Source of the DNA: Streptomyces californicus
GTDB taxonomy: Bacteria > Actinomycetota > Actinomycetes > Streptomycetales > Streptomycetaceae
DNA length: 64,000 nucleotides
Reading direction: 5' to 3'
Assembly: GCF_000717645.1 (NCBI RefSeq)
Contig: NZ_JNZZ01000031.1
Span: forward strand, 3,508-67,507
Part shown: in pieces, positions 12,819-21,592 of the stretch
Numbering within the stretch: position 1 is the stretch's first letter
How the letters are laid out: each line of letters starts with the position of its first letter
Notes under the pieces: generated by a model
What the model saw: the letters and a program-made list of their open reading frames with translations, nothing else
Told to the model about the DNA's origin: nothing
Databases searched by the model: none
Translations under genes and position numbers: made by a program

Positions 12819-13070
12819 ATGGCGGGCACGAGCCACGGACACACCCCGGCCGCCTGGACCGGTGTCATCATCTCGTTCATCGGCTTCTGCGTCGCAGGCG
12901 TCTTCATGGTCGCGGCCAACCCGCTCGGCTTCTGGGCCGGCATCGCCGTGATCTTCGCCGGTGGCCTCGTGGGTCTCGCCATGAAGGCCGCGGGACTCGG
13001 CATGCCGAAGGAGTCGGCCGAGCTGGTCGAGGCCCGGGCGCGCGCCGGACGGGCGCAGACCTCCCACTGA
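12819..13070 (+). CDS. HGxxPAAW-motif small membrane protein
   Basis: An 83-aa protein beginning MAGTSHGHTPAAWTGVIISF. The N-terminal HGHTPAAW motif defines the actinobacterial HGxxPAAW (DUF6704) family. Two transmembrane helices follow (about residues 13-33 and 38-58), then a charged tail with GLGMPKESAELVEARARAG. GAGGAG precedes the ATG by 7 bases. It lies between the trpE-associated membrane protein and trpC, as in other Streptomyces. No biochemical role is known. Confidence 0.88.
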   Translation: MAGTSHGHTPAAWTGVIISFIGFCVAGVFMVAANPLGFWAGIAVIFAGGLVGLAMKAAGLGMPKESAELVEARARAGRAQTSH

Positions 13071-13105
13071 CCCGGCCGCCGGCCCGTCCCGGCGCCGACA
13101 CGCGC

Positions 13106-13135
13106 AAGGCGCGGCCCGGCACCGGGCCGCGCCTT
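13106..13135 (+). terminator. Strong terminator hairpin
   Basis: AAGGCGCGGCCCGG pairs perfectly with CCGGGCCGCGCCTT around a CA centre; in practice the loop will be four or more bases. It sits 36 bases after the HGxxPAAW gene and is followed by TTCCG. Confidence 0.8.
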
Positions 13136-13162
13136 TCCGCGTCCTCGGGGGACAATCGGCGG

Positions 13163-13768
13163 GTGGACGCCTCGCCGAACCCCTCCGCCGCCCAGCCGGA
13201 CCCCACCGCCTCTTCCCGGCCCCGAACCGGCCCCGACCCGGCCCGCCCGGAGAGCGCGCGGCGGGGCGTGGGCCCCTGGAACATGCCGCCGACGGTCTGC
13301 CCGACCCCGGACGGGACGCCGGCCCGGGTCCCGGACGCGTACCCGAGCCCGCCCCCGGCCCCGGACGCCCCGGGCCGCCTCCGCCGTATCGCCGTCCCGG
13401 CGGGGGTCTTCGCAGCGGTCGCCGGGGCCTTCGCGTACGTCGGCGCCGTGGACCCCAACGAGGGCGGGCACTACCCCGTCTGCCCGCTCCTGCGGCTGAC
13501 CGGCGTCCTCTGCCCCGGCTGCGGCGGACTGCGCAGCGCCCACGCCTTCATCACCGGCGACCTCGGCGCGGCGCTCTCCGCCAACGCGATCGCCACCGTC
13601 GGCTACGTCGTCTTCGCCGCCGTCTGGGTCCTCTGGCTGGTGAGGTCGTGGCGCGGCCGGCCGCTGCGGCTCGCTCTCGCGCCCGCCCACTGGTGGGCGG
13701 TGGGCGCCGTCCTGGCCGTCTTCACCGTCGTCCGGAATCTGCCGTTCGGCTCGGCGCTGGCCCCCTGA
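13163..13768 (+). CDS. DUF2752 membrane protein
   Basis: A 201-aa protein. The first 70 residues are a proline-rich disordered stretch, followed by three hydrophobic segments. The DUF2752 signature CPLLRLTGVLCPGCGGLRSAHAFI lies between the first and second segments, with three cysteines and an arginine/histidine pair likely to bind metal or a cofactor. It is transcribed toward trpC with 138 bases between. The GTG start at 13163 is preceded by GGGGG about 13 bases upstream, so the true start may be slightly later. Function unknown. Confidence 0.85.
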   Translation: MDASPNPSAAQPDPTASSRPRTGPDPARPESARRGVGPWNMPPTVCPTPDGTPARVPDAYPSPPPAPDAPGRLRRIAVPAGVFAAVAGAFAYVGAVDPNEGGHYPVCPLLRLTGVLCPGCGGLRSAHAFITGDLGAALSANAIATVGYVVFAAVWVLWLVRSWRGRPLRLALAPAHWWAVGAVLAVFTVVRNLPFGSALAP

Positions 13769-13906
13769 AACGGCCGCGTCGCCCGTCCCCGATGCCCAGG
13801 TAGTGGGACGGGGCGTGGCCGGATGCGGGCTGCGGGCCCCGCTGCGGATACCATCGGTACGGCTGATCCTGTTCCCTCATCACCGTTCCGGAAGGGGGCC
13901 GCTCGC

Positions 13907-14716
13907 GTGAGTGTGCTCGACGAGATCATCGACGGCGTCCGCGCCGACCTCGCGGAGCGGCAGGCGCGCGTCAGCCTCGACGAGCTGAAGGAGCGCGCCG
14001 CCCGCGCCCCCCAGGCGAAGGACGGAGTCGCCGCCCTGCGCGGCGAGGGCGTCACCGTCATCTGCGAGGTCAAGCGCTCGTCCCCGTCCAAGGGGGCCCT
14101 GGCCGCCATCGCGGACCCCGCCGCGCTCGCCGCGGACTACGAGGCGGGCGGCGCGTCCGTCATCTCGGTCCTCACCGAGGAGCGCCGCTTCGGCGGCTCC
14201 CTCGCCGACCTGGAGGCCGTCCGCGCCAAGGTCGACATCCCGGTCCTGCGCAAGGACTTCATCGTCACCTCCTACCAGCTGTGGGAGGCCCGCGCCTACG
14301 GCGCCGACCTCGCCCTGCTGATCGTCGCCGCCCTCGACCAGGAGGCCCTGGTCTCGCTGATCGAGCGGGCCGAGTCGATCGGGCTCACCCCGCTCGTCGA
14401 GGCGCACGACGAGGAGGAGGCGGAGCGCGCCCTGGACGCCGGAGCCAAGATCATCGGCGTCAACGCGCGCAACCTCAAGGACCTCAAGGTCGACCGCTCC
14501 ACCTTCGAGCGCGTCGCCCCCGAGATCCCCGACCACATCGTCAAGGTGGCCGAGTCCGGCGTCCGCGGCCCGCACGACCTGATCGCGTACGCCAACGCCG
14601 GCGCCGACGCCGTCCTGGTCGGCGAGTCCCTGGTCACCGGCCGCGACCCGCGCGCCGCCGTCGCCGACCTGGTCGCCGCGGGCGCCCACCCGGCGCTCCG
14701 CCACGGCCGCGGCTGA
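13907..14716 (+). CDS. trpC: Indole-3-glycerol-phosphate synthase
   Basis: A 269-aa (beta/alpha)8 barrel that closes CdRP to indole-glycerol phosphate. [11 protein letters not shown] near residue 50 holds the catalytic lysine region. [41 protein letters not shown] and [12 protein letters not shown] are family blocks. GTG 13907 was preferred: GGAAGGGGG lies 10-15 bases upstream and the product length is normal; GTG 13913 is an alternative. It is monofunctional, with no TrpF fusion, consistent with PriA filling that step. trpM follows 16 bases later. Confidence 0.95.
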   Translation: MSVLDEIIDGVRADLAERQARVSLDELKERAARAPQAKDGVAALRGEGVTVICEVKRSSPSKGALAAIADPAALAADYEAGGASVISVLTEERRFGGSLADLEAVRAKVDIPVLRKDFIVTSYQLWEARAYGADLALLIVAALDQEALVSLIERAESIGLTPLVEAHDEEEAERALDAGAKIIGVNARNLKDLKVDRSTFERVAPEIPDHIVKVAESGVRGPHDLIAYANAGADAVLVGESLVTGRDPRAAVADLVAAGAHPALRHGRG

Positions 14717-14732
14717 CCGGAGCCCCACGACC

Positions 14733-14945
14733 ATGACCGACCGCCCCCCGCACCGCACCCGGCCCGGCCTCCGCCGCGCCGCGGTGCCGGTCCGCGACCC
14801 GCACGCCCCGCTGGCGCGCGGGTGCCGGCCGCGCGGCTGCCGCGCCCCCGCCCGGCGCGTGCACGGCCGGCGGGTGCGGTACGTCATCGGCGACGAGCCC
14901 GGCCAGGTCAACGGGATGCGATGGCGCACGGGCTCCGCGCCGTAG
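14733..14945 (+). CDS. trpM: TrpM-like small basic protein between trpC and trpB
   Basis: A 70-aa very basic protein (about 18 arginines) starting MTDRPPHRTRPGLRRAAVPV and ending NGMRWRTGSAP. In S. coelicolor a small gene at exactly this place (trpX, renamed trpM) encodes a modulator of tryptophan synthesis and development, which is why the symbol is proposed. The more conserved part appears to be the C-terminal RRVRYVIGDEPGQVNGMRWR. GGAGCC precedes the ATG. The upstream half is low-complexity and could be poorly conserved. Confidence 0.7.
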   Translation: MTDRPPHRTRPGLRRAAVPVRDPHAPLARGCRPRGCRAPARRVHGRRVRYVIGDEPGQVNGMRWRTGSAP

Positions 14946-15084
14946 CGAGCCCCGGCCGACGTACCGCACCACCCCCTTCCCGTACGTACGACCGCACCAC
15001 CGTGACCGGACGCCGGTCGCGGCGGCGCTCGCTGCTCCGCGCATACGGTGAACCCATCCGTCGCCCTGCCCAGGAGTACGCAGC

Positions 15085-16371
15085 ATGTCGTCCGACTTCT
15101 TCGTTCCGGATCCCGAGGGTCTGATCCCCAGCGCCGAGGGCTATTTCGGCGCCTACGGCGGAAAGTTCATCCCGGAGGCGCTCGTCGCCGCCGTGGACGA
15201 GGTCGCCGTCGAGTACGACAAGGCCAAGGCGGACCCCGCCTTCGCCGCCGAGCTCAACGAGCTGATGGTGAACTACACGGGCCGCCCCAGCGCCCTGACC
15301 GAGGTCCCGCGCTTCGCCGAGCACGCCGGCGGCGCCCGGATCTTCCTCAAGCGCGAGGACCTGAACCACACCGGCTCGCACAAGATCAACAACGTGCTGG
15401 GCCAGGCGCTCCTCACCAAGCGCATGGGCAAGACCCGCGTCATCGCCGAGACCGGGGCCGGCCAGCACGGCGTCGCCACCGCGACCGCCTGCGCCCTCTT
15501 CGGCCTCGACTGCACCATCTACATGGGTGAGATCGACACCCGGCGCCAGGCGCTCAACGTGGCCCGGATGCGGATGCTCGGCGCCGAGGTCGTCGCGGTG
15601 AAGTCCGGATCGCGGACCCTGAAGGACGCCATCAACGAGGCGTTCCGCGACTGGGTCGCCAACGTGGACCGCACGCACTACCTCTTCGGCACGGTCGCGG
15701 GCCCGCACCCCTTCCCCGCGATGGTCCGCGACTTCCACCGGGTCATCGGCGTCGAGGCCCGCCGCCAGCTCCTGGAGCGCACCGGCCGCCTCCCCGACGC
15801 GGCGGTCGCCTGCGTCGGCGGCGGCTCCAACGCCATCGGCCTCTTCCACGCCTTCATCCCCGACTCCGACGTCCGCCTGGTCGGCTGCGAACCGGCCGGG
15901 CACGGCGTGGAGACCGGCGAGCACGCGGCGACCCTCACCGCCGGGGAACCGGGCATCCTGCACGGCTCGCGCTCCTACGTCCTCCAGGACGACGAGGGCC
16001 AGATCACCGAGCCGTACTCCATCTCGGCCGGTCTGGACTACCCGGGCATCGGCCCGGAGCACTCCTACCTCAAGGACGTGGGACGCGGCGAGTACCGCGC
16101 GGTCACCGACGAGGCGGCCATGGGGGCCCTGCGGCTGCTCTCCCGCACCGAGGGCATCATCCCGGCCATCGAGAGCGCCCACGCCCTCGCCGGCGCCCTG
16201 GACCTCGGCGAGGAGCTGGGCCCGGACGGGCTGATCCTGGTCAACCTGTCCGGCCGGGGCGACAAGGACATGGACACCGCGGCCCGCTACTTCGGGCTGT
16301 ACGACACCGACGCCGCCGTCGAGGCGGACGCCGGAAGCGACCGCGCCGAGATCGAGGGGGACGCCAAGTGA
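15085..16371 (+). CDS. trpB: Tryptophan synthase beta subunit
   Basis: A 428-aa PLP enzyme that condenses indole with serine. Lys100 in [16 protein letters not shown] forms the Schiff base, GGGSNAIG near residue 248 grips the PLP phosphate, and [12 protein letters not shown] is the carboxylate-binding loop. AGGAG lies 11 bases before the ATG. A 139-base gap separates it from trpM. Its stop overlaps the GTG of trpA by four bases. The C-terminus has a short acidic extension ([16 protein letters not shown]). Confidence 0.97.
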   Translation: MSSDFFVPDPEGLIPSAEGYFGAYGGKFIPEALVAAVDEVAVEYDKAKADPAFAAELNELMVNYTGRPSALTEVPRFAEHAGGARIFLKREDLNHTGSHKINNVLGQALLTKRMGKTRVIAETGAGQHGVATATACALFGLDCTIYMGEIDTRRQALNVARMRMLGAEVVAVKSGSRTLKDAINEAFRDWVANVDRTHYLFGTVAGPHPFPAMVRDFHRVIGVEARRQLLERTGRLPDAAVACVGGGSNAIGLFHAFIPDSDVRLVGCEPAGHGVETGEHAATLTAGEPGILHGSRSYVLQDDEGQITEPYSISAGLDYPGIGPEHSYLKDVGRGEYRAVTDEAAMGALRLLSRTEGIIPAIESAHALAGALDLGEELGPDGLILVNLSGRGDKDMDTAARYFGLYDTDAAVEADAGSDRAEIEGDAK

Positions 16372-17180
16372 GCGGCAACATCGAGCTGTTGAACACCACC
16401 CTCGCCGCCGCGAAGGCGGCGGACCGGGCGGCTCTCATCGCCTACCTCCCGGCCGGCTTCCCGACCGTGGACGGCGGGATCGAGGCGGTCAAGGCCGTCG
16501 TCGCGGGCGGCGCGGACATCGTCGAGGTCGGGCTCCCGCACAGCGACCCCGTCCTCGACGGCCCCGTCATCCAGACCGCCGACGACATCGCCCTGCGCGG
16601 CGGCGTCCGCATCGCCGACGTGATGCGCACGGTCCGCGAGGCGTACGAGGCCACCGGCGTCCCGATCCTCGTCATGACCTACTGGAACCCCATCGACCGC
16701 TACGGCGTCGAGCGGTTCACCGCCGAGCTGGCCGAGGCGGGCGGCGCCGGGTGCATCCTGCCCGACCTGCCGGTCCAGGAGTCCGCGCTGTGGCGCGAGC
16801 ACGCCGAGAAGCACGGGCTCGCCACCGTCTTCGTGGTCGCGCCCAGCAGCCAGGACGCCCGCCTCGCCACCATCACGGCGGCCGGCAGCGGTTTCGTCTA
16901 CGCCGCGTCCCTGATGGGCGTCACCGGCACCCGCGCCTCCGTCGGCGCCCAGGCCCAGAACCTGGTGGAGCGCACCCGCGCCACCACCGACACCCCGGTC
17001 TGCGTCGGCCTCGGCGTCTCCGACGCGGCGCAGGCCGCCGAGGTCGCCGGGTTCGCGGACGGGGTGATCGTCGGATCCGCGTTCGTCAAGGCCATGCTGG
17101 ACGCGCCCGACGAGGCGGCCGGTCTCGCCGCCGTCCGCTCCCTCGCGGGCGAACTGGCCGAAGGCGTTCGAAAGCGCTGA
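16368..17180 (+). CDS. trpA: Tryptophan synthase alpha subunit
   Basis: A 270-aa barrel that cleaves indole-glycerol phosphate and passes indole to TrpB. Catalytic Glu53 lies in [16 protein letters not shown] and the second acid in [20 protein letters not shown] and [28 protein letters not shown] are the phosphate-site loops. It is coupled to trpB by a GTGA overlap and is the last trp gene; a perfect hairpin follows 36 bases after its stop. Confidence 0.97.
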   Translation: MSGNIELLNTTLAAAKAADRAALIAYLPAGFPTVDGGIEAVKAVVAGGADIVEVGLPHSDPVLDGPVIQTADDIALRGGVRIADVMRTVREAYEATGVPILVMTYWNPIDRYGVERFTAELAEAGGAGCILPDLPVQESALWREHAEKHGLATVFVVAPSSQDARLATITAAGSGFVYAASLMGVTGTRASVGAQAQNLVERTRATTDTPVCVGLGVSDAAQAAEVAGFADGVIVGSAFVKAMLDAPDEAAGLAAVRSLAGELAEGVRKR

Positions 17181-17215
17181 CCCCTCGCATCACCCGAACG
17201 GATGGATTGTGGACC

Positions 17216-17239
17216 GGGGAGGCGTGCCGACGCCTCCCC
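17216..17239 (+). terminator. Hairpin after trpA
   Basis: GGGGAGGCGT - GCCG - ACGCCTCCCC, a perfect 10-bp stem with a four-base loop. It lies 36 bases past trpA and 18 bases before the next start, so it may terminate the trp transcript or attenuate the next gene. Confidence 0.7.
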
Positions 17240-17256
17240 GGTTCGTTCCCCCGGGT

Positions 17257-18216
17257 GTGAGCGACAAGATCCCTGAGGGAAACAGAAGCGCGCGTGAGCG
17301 CCTGGCTCGGCAGCGCGAGCAGGAGAAGGGGCGCGAGAAGCGCCGCCGGACGCTGATCGTCGCCTCGGCCGTGGTCGGGGTGCTCGCCCTGGCCGCCGTG
17401 GTCGGCCTGATCGCGGCCAACGTGAGCAAGGACGGCGGCGAGGACACCGCGTCCGGACCCGCCATCGCCCCGTCCGGGGCCTCCGGCGAGGACGCCCTGA
17501 CCCTGCCGGTCGGCGCGGCCGACGCCCCGTCCACCCTCACCATCTGGGAGGACTTCCGCTGCCCCGTCTGCGCCCAGTTCGAGAACGCGCTGCGGGACAC
17601 CGTCTCGGAGCTGGTGAACGACGGGCAGGTCAGGGTGGAGTACCACCTGGCCACGATCATCGACGGCAATCTCGGCGGCTCCGGATCGCTGCGCGCCGCC
17701 AACGCCGCCGCCTGCGCCCAGGACGCCGGCAAGTTCGCGCCGTACCACGACGTCCTCTTCAGCAACCAGCCGCCCGAGCCGGACGACGCCTACGGCAAGA
17801 ACAGCCGGCTCATCGAGCTGGCCGGGAAGGTCCAGGGGCTCGACACGCCGGAGTTCCGCAGCTGTGTGGAGGACGGCGACCACGACAGCTGGGTGAAGAA
17901 GTCCGACACCGCGTTCCGTAAGGGCGGCTTCCAGGGCACGCCGACCGTCCTGCTCAACGGGGAGTCGGTCTTCCCGAGCAAGGACGGCGAGCAGATCTCC
18001 CCGGCGGCCCTGAAGAAGTGGATCCTCGCGGCCAACAAGGGCAAGAAGCCGGGCACCGCCGCCCCGTCCGACCCGGACGCCCCGGCCCCGTCGTCCGCCG
18101 CCTCCTCGTCCGCGTCGCCGGAGGGATCGGCCACCGCCGACGGGTCCGCCACCCCGTCCCCGCAGGGCGACGGACCGGCGGACCCGGCCGCACCGTCGTC
18201 GGCCGCCGGTTCCTGA
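17257..18216 (+). CDS. Membrane-anchored DsbA-like thioredoxin-fold protein
   Basis: A 319-aa protein. An N-terminal charged segment (MSDKIPEGNRSARERLAR) precedes one transmembrane helix at about 33-55, so the rest faces outside. The thioredoxin-fold domain (about 80-265) carries the redox motif CPVC at 102-105 in TIWEDFRCPVCAQFE and the cis-proline loop QGTPTVLLNG. The last 55 residues are an Ala/Ser/Pro-rich tail. It probably oxidises or isomerises disulfides of exported proteins. GTG 17257 was chosen because an upstream GTG at 17209 would read through the hairpin. It sits before lgt, another envelope-protein maturation gene. Confidence 0.9.
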   Translation: MSDKIPEGNRSARERLARQREQEKGREKRRRTLIVASAVVGVLALAAVVGLIAANVSKDGGEDTASGPAIAPSGASGEDALTLPVGAADAPSTLTIWEDFRCPVCAQFENALRDTVSELVNDGQVRVEYHLATIIDGNLGGSGSLRAANAAACAQDAGKFAPYHDVLFSNQPPEPDDAYGKNSRLIELAGKVQGLDTPEFRSCVEDGDHDSWVKKSDTAFRKGGFQGTPTVLLNGESVFPSKDGEQISPAALKKWILAANKGKKPGTAAPSDPDAPAPSSAASSSASPEGSATADGSATPSPQGDGPADPAAPSSAAGS

Positions 18217-18429
18217 CCGGGCTCCGGCCTCGTTCCCGACGGGGCTCCGGAGGCGGTCCGCACCGGGGCCCGGACGTGGCTCGCGGCGGGCCCGGGGCCT
18301 CCTTCCCGCCGGGGCCCGGGGCCGCTCCGGGCGGATCCCGGGCCCGCCTCCCGGCGCGGTCCTCGTTACCCAGACGTTGCCGGGTGGCTTGCCGTACCCA
18401 CCGCCCGGCAGGGTAGCGTCGACCTCGCC

Positions 18430-19419
18430 ATGAACCTTGCCTCCATTCCCAGTCCGTCGACCGGCGTGATCGAGCTCGGCCCGATCCCGCTCCGCGGCTA
18501 CGCGTTCTGCATCATCATCGGTGTCTTCGTCGCCGTCTGGTTCGGCAACAAGCGCTGGATCGCCCGGGGCGGCAAAGCCGGCACCGTGGCCGACGTCGCC
18601 GTCTGGGCGGTCCCCTTCGGCCTCGTCGGCGGCCGGCTCTACCACGTGATCACCGACTACCAGCTCTACTTCAACGAGGGCGAGAACTGGGTCGACGCCT
18701 TCAAGATCTGGCAGGGCGGCCTCGGAATCTGGGGCGCGATCGCCTTCGGCGCGGTCGGCGCGTGGATCGCCTGCCGCCGCCGGGGCATCCCGCTGCCCGC
18801 CTGGGCCGACGCGCTGGCCCCGGGCATCGCCATCGCCCAGGCCATCGGCCGCTGGGGCAACTGGTTCAACCAGGAGCTGTACGGCAAGCCCACCGATCTG
18901 CCGTGGGCCGTCGAGATCAGCGAGGGCGTGAACCGGGTCGCCGGGACCTACCACCCGACCTTCCTGTACGAATCGCTCTGGTGCGTCGGCGTGGCGCTGC
19001 TGGTCGTCTGGGCCGACCGCCGCTTCCGGCTCGGCCACGGCCGGGCGTTCGCGCTGTACGTCGCGGCCTACTGCGCCGGACGGGCCTGGATCGAGTACAT
19101 GCGGGTCGACGAGGCGCACCACATCCTGGGCCTGCGACTGAACGTGTGGACCGCGATCATCGTCTTCGTGCTGGCCGTCGTCTACATCGTGGTCTCCGCG
19201 AAGATCCGGCCGGGTCGCGAGGAGATCGTCGAGCCGGACCGGGACACCCCGGCGAAGGCGTCCGACGAGGAGGGCTCCGACCCGGACGGACCGGCGAAGA
19301 CGGACGCCGACGAGCGGGACGCCGACGCGAAGAAGGACCCGTTCGCGAAGGACGAGCCGGGCAAGCCGGGCAAGGGCCGCACCGCCGGCAGCACCGAAGC
19401 GGCGGCCGAGAAGAGCTGA
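18430..19419 (+). CDS. lgt: Prolipoprotein diacylglyceryl transferase
   Basis: A 329-aa integral membrane enzyme that attaches diacylglycerol to the lipobox cysteine of prelipoproteins. Family motifs are GPIPLRGYAFCIIIGV near residue 20, VGGRLYHVITDY near 76, GRWGNWFNQELYG near 141 (signature region) and YHPTFLYESLW near 175. Six or seven helices are predicted. The last 70 residues form a charged Asp/Lys/Ala-rich tail. No ribosome site precedes the ATG; a TTGCCG / TAGCGT promoter-like pair ends a few bases upstream, so the mRNA may be nearly leaderless. Confidence 0.95.
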   Translation: MNLASIPSPSTGVIELGPIPLRGYAFCIIIGVFVAVWFGNKRWIARGGKAGTVADVAVWAVPFGLVGGRLYHVITDYQLYFNEGENWVDAFKIWQGGLGIWGAIAFGAVGAWIACRRRGIPLPAWADALAPGIAIAQAIGRWGNWFNQELYGKPTDLPWAVEISEGVNRVAGTYHPTFLYESLWCVGVALLVVWADRRFRLGHGRAFALYVAAYCAGRAWIEYMRVDEAHHILGLRLNVWTAIIVFVLAVVYIVVSAKIRPGREEIVEPDRDTPAKASDEEGSDPDGPAKTDADERDADAKKDPFAKDEPGKPGKGRTAGSTEAAAEKS

Positions 19420-19474
19420 CCGGGCGCCCGGCCGCGCACGGCCGGTCGGCCGCCCCCCCTCCGCACACCTCCCG

Positions 19475-19514
19475 CTCGCCGGGCGGGCCCGTCGTCTCAG
19501 GCCCGCCCGGCGAG
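19475..19514. terminator. Bidirectional terminator made from the end of the CoA-lyase gene
   Basis: CTCGCCGGGCGGGCC (19475-19489) is the perfect 15-base inverse of GGCCCGCCCGGCGAG (19500-19514), with a ten-base spacer that includes the lyase stop codon. The right arm is the last five codons of the lyase gene. It separates the convergent lgt and lyase operons. Confidence 0.8.
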
Positions 19515-20396
19515 TGCGAGCGTCCGGCGGGCGGAGGCCACCACCGCCGCGTCCACGAACCTCCCGTCCGGCAGCGCCAGGGCGCCCTCCTCCACCGCCG
19601 AGGCCGCGACGATCCGCTCGGCCTCCTCCACCTCCCGCGCCGTCGGCAGGTACGCCCGCTCGATCACCTCCAGCTGGCGCGGGTGGATCGCCGCCCGGCC
19701 GAGCATCCCGAGCGCCCGCCCCCGCGCGCACGAGGTCCACAGCCCGTCCAGGTCCCGCACGTCCGGGAACACCGACTGGACCGGCGGCGGAAGGGCCGCC
19801 GCCCGGGCCGCCACCACGACCCGGCCGCGCGAGAAGTCCAGCCCCGCGTCCTCCCGTACGCCCAGATCCGCCCGCAGGTCCGCCTCGCCGAGCGCGATGC
19901 CGTGGACGGCGTGGTGCGCCGAGGCGATCGAGTACGCGTGCTCGATCGCGAGCGCCGACTCCAGCAGCGGATACAGCGGTACGCCCGGGGCCACGGCCGC
20001 CACATGGTGCACCGAGACCGCGTGCGTGATCTTCGGCAGCCGGAACGCGGCCAGCCCCGGCAGCTCCGCCAGCGCCAGGACGTCGTCCTCGCCGTGCACC
20101 CGCACATGGACCGGAACGGCGTCGGGGGCGGCGGTCACCGGGTCGCCGAGGAGCTCGGCGGTGGCGGCCCGCGCGTACTCCTTACGGCCGGGGGCGACGG
20201 CGTCCTCCAGGTCGACGATCACCACGTCGGCCCCCGAGCCCAGCGCCTTGGCCACCACCTCCGGCCGGTCCCCGGGCACGTACAGCCAGGTCAGCGGCGG
20301 TCGTACGGTGTCGGGGCGCGGGTCCTCCGGCAGCGGCGGCAGGGGCGCCGCCGGGTCCTGCGGCCGTGGCGGGAGGGGCGTGTCGCAGCCGGTCAC
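19497..20396 (-). CDS. HpcH/HpaI-family CoA ester lyase (CitE-like)
   Basis: A 299-aa protein of the CitE/malyl-CoA lyase family. Family blocks are LTWLYVPGDRPEVVAKALGSGADVVIVDLEDAV, where the second acidic cluster binds Mg, PLYPLLESALAIEHAY, IALGEADLRADLG, and GRAAIHPRQLEVIERAY. Such enzymes cleave beta-hydroxyacyl-CoA such as malyl- or citramalyl-CoA. It is the last gene of the seven-gene operon, with a GTGA overlap to the CoA-transferase, and the pair could activate and then cleave one acid. The first 25 residues are proline-rich and may be dispensable. Confidence 0.88.
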   Translation of the reverse strand: MTGCDTPLPPRPQDPAAPLPPLPEDPRPDTVRPPLTWLYVPGDRPEVVAKALGSGADVVIVDLEDAVAPGRKEYARAATAELLGDPVTAAPDAVPVHVRVHGEDDVLALAELPGLAAFRLPKITHAVSVHHVAAVAPGVPLYPLLESALAIEHAYSIASAHHAVHGIALGEADLRADLGVREDAGLDFSRGRVVVAARAAALPPPVQSVFPDVRDLDGLWTSCARGRALGMLGRAAIHPRQLEVIERAYLPTAREVEEAERIVAASAVEEGALALPDGRFVDAAVVASARRTLALAGRA

Positions 20397-21592
20397 AGCG
20401 CCCCCTGGTCCCGCAGCGCGGCGATCCGGGACGCCGAGAGGCCGAGCCCGGTCAGGATCTCCTCGGTGTCCGCGCCGTGCGGGCGGCCCGCCCACCGGAT
20501 GCCGCCGGGGGTCCCGGAGAGCCGGAAGAGGACGTTCTGCATCCGCAGCGGCCCCAGCTCCGGGTCGTCGACCTCCGTGAGGGTGCCCAGCGCCCGGTAC
20601 TGCGGGTCCTCCACCACGTCCCGTACGTCGTGGACCGGCGCGACCGCCGCCTCTGCCTTCTCGAAGGCGTCCAGCACCTCGTCGCGGCCGTGCCGGGAGA
20701 TCCAGTGGCCGACCGCCGCGTCCAGCTCCTCGGTGTGCTCGGCCCGGGTGGTCCCCGAACCGAACCAGGGCTCCTCGATGAGCTCGGGGCGGCCCACCAG
20801 GCGCATCACCCGCTCCGCGACGGACTGGGCGGAGGTGGAGACCGCGACCCAGTGGCCGTCGGCGGTGCGGTAGGTGTTGCGCGGGGCGTTGTTGCGCGAG
20901 CGGTTGCCGGTGCGCGGCTGGACGTAACCGAGCTGGTCGTACCAGAGGGGCTGCGGGCCCAGCACGGTGAGGATCGGCTCGATGATCGCCAGGTCCACCA
21001 CCTGCCCCGCGCCGGTTTTCTCCCGCCCGGCGAGCGCCGCCATCACCGCGTACGCCGTCGCCAGCGCCGCGATGGAGTCCGCGAGCCCGAACGGCGGCAG
21101 CGTCGGCGGCCCGTCCGGCTCCCCGGTGATCGCCGCGAAGCCGCTCATCGCCTCGGCCAGCGTCCCGAAGCCGGGGCGGTGCGCGTACGGTCCGAACTGG
21201 CCGAAGCCGGTGACCCGGGCCAGCACCAGGCGCGGGTTGACCGCGTGCAGTTCCTCGGGGCCCAGGCCCCAGCGCTCCAGGGTGCCGGGCCGGAAGTTCT
21301 CGACGACGACGTCGCTCTCGGCGGCCAGCCGCAGAAGGACGTCCCGGCCGCCGGGAGCCGAGAGGTCGAGGGTCAGGGTGCGCTTGTTGCGGCCGAGCAG
21401 CTTCCACCACAGGCCGACCCCGTCCTTGGCGGGCCCGTGCCCGCGCGAGGGGTCCGGCCTGCGGGGGTGCTCGACCTTGATCACGTCGGCGCCGAAGTCC
21501 CCGAGCATGGTGGCGGCGAGGGGGCCGGCGAAGAGGGTGGCGAGGTCGAGGACCTTCAGTCCGGTCAGCGGTCCCGCGGCGGTGTCGTTCAC
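20393..21592 (-). CDS. CaiB/BaiF-family (class III) CoA-transferase
   Basis: A 399-aa class III CoA-transferase. Recognisable blocks are GLKVLDLATLFAGPLAATMLGDFGADVIKVEHP at the N-terminus, WKLLGRNKRTLTLDLS, SDVVVENFRPGTLERWGLG, and the LALAxVTGFGQFGPY region, ending with a second Rossmann-like part. The aspartate that normally forms the acyl anhydride is likely the one in PFGLADSIAAL near residue 170. It is coupled to the ribokinase gene upstream (ATG/TGA overlap) and to the CoA lyase downstream. The acid substrate is unknown. Confidence 0.88.
   Translation of the reverse strand: MNDTAAGPLTGLKVLDLATLFAGPLAATMLGDFGADVIKVEHPRRPDPSRGHGPAKDGVGLWWKLLGRNKRTLTLDLSAPGGRDVLLRLAAESDVVVENFRPGTLERWGLGPEELHAVNPRLVLARVTGFGQFGPYAHRPGFGTLAEAMSGFAAITGEPDGPPTLPPFGLADSIAALATAYAVMAALAGREKTGAGQVVDLAIIEPILTVLGPQPLWYDQLGYVQPRTGNRSRNNAPRNTYRTADGHWVAVSTSAQSVAERVMRLVGRPELIEEPWFGSGTTRAEHTEELDAAVGHWISRHGRDEVLDAFEKAEAAVAPVHDVRDVVEDPQYRALGTLTEVDDPELGPLRMQNVLFRLSGTPGGIRWAGRPHGADTEEILTGLGLSASRIAALRDQGAL

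Noticed and set aside
17209..17256. Upstream GTG start for the DsbA-like protein
   Set aside because: Translation from it would read through a perfect hairpin; the later GTG gives the family-typical MSDK start.
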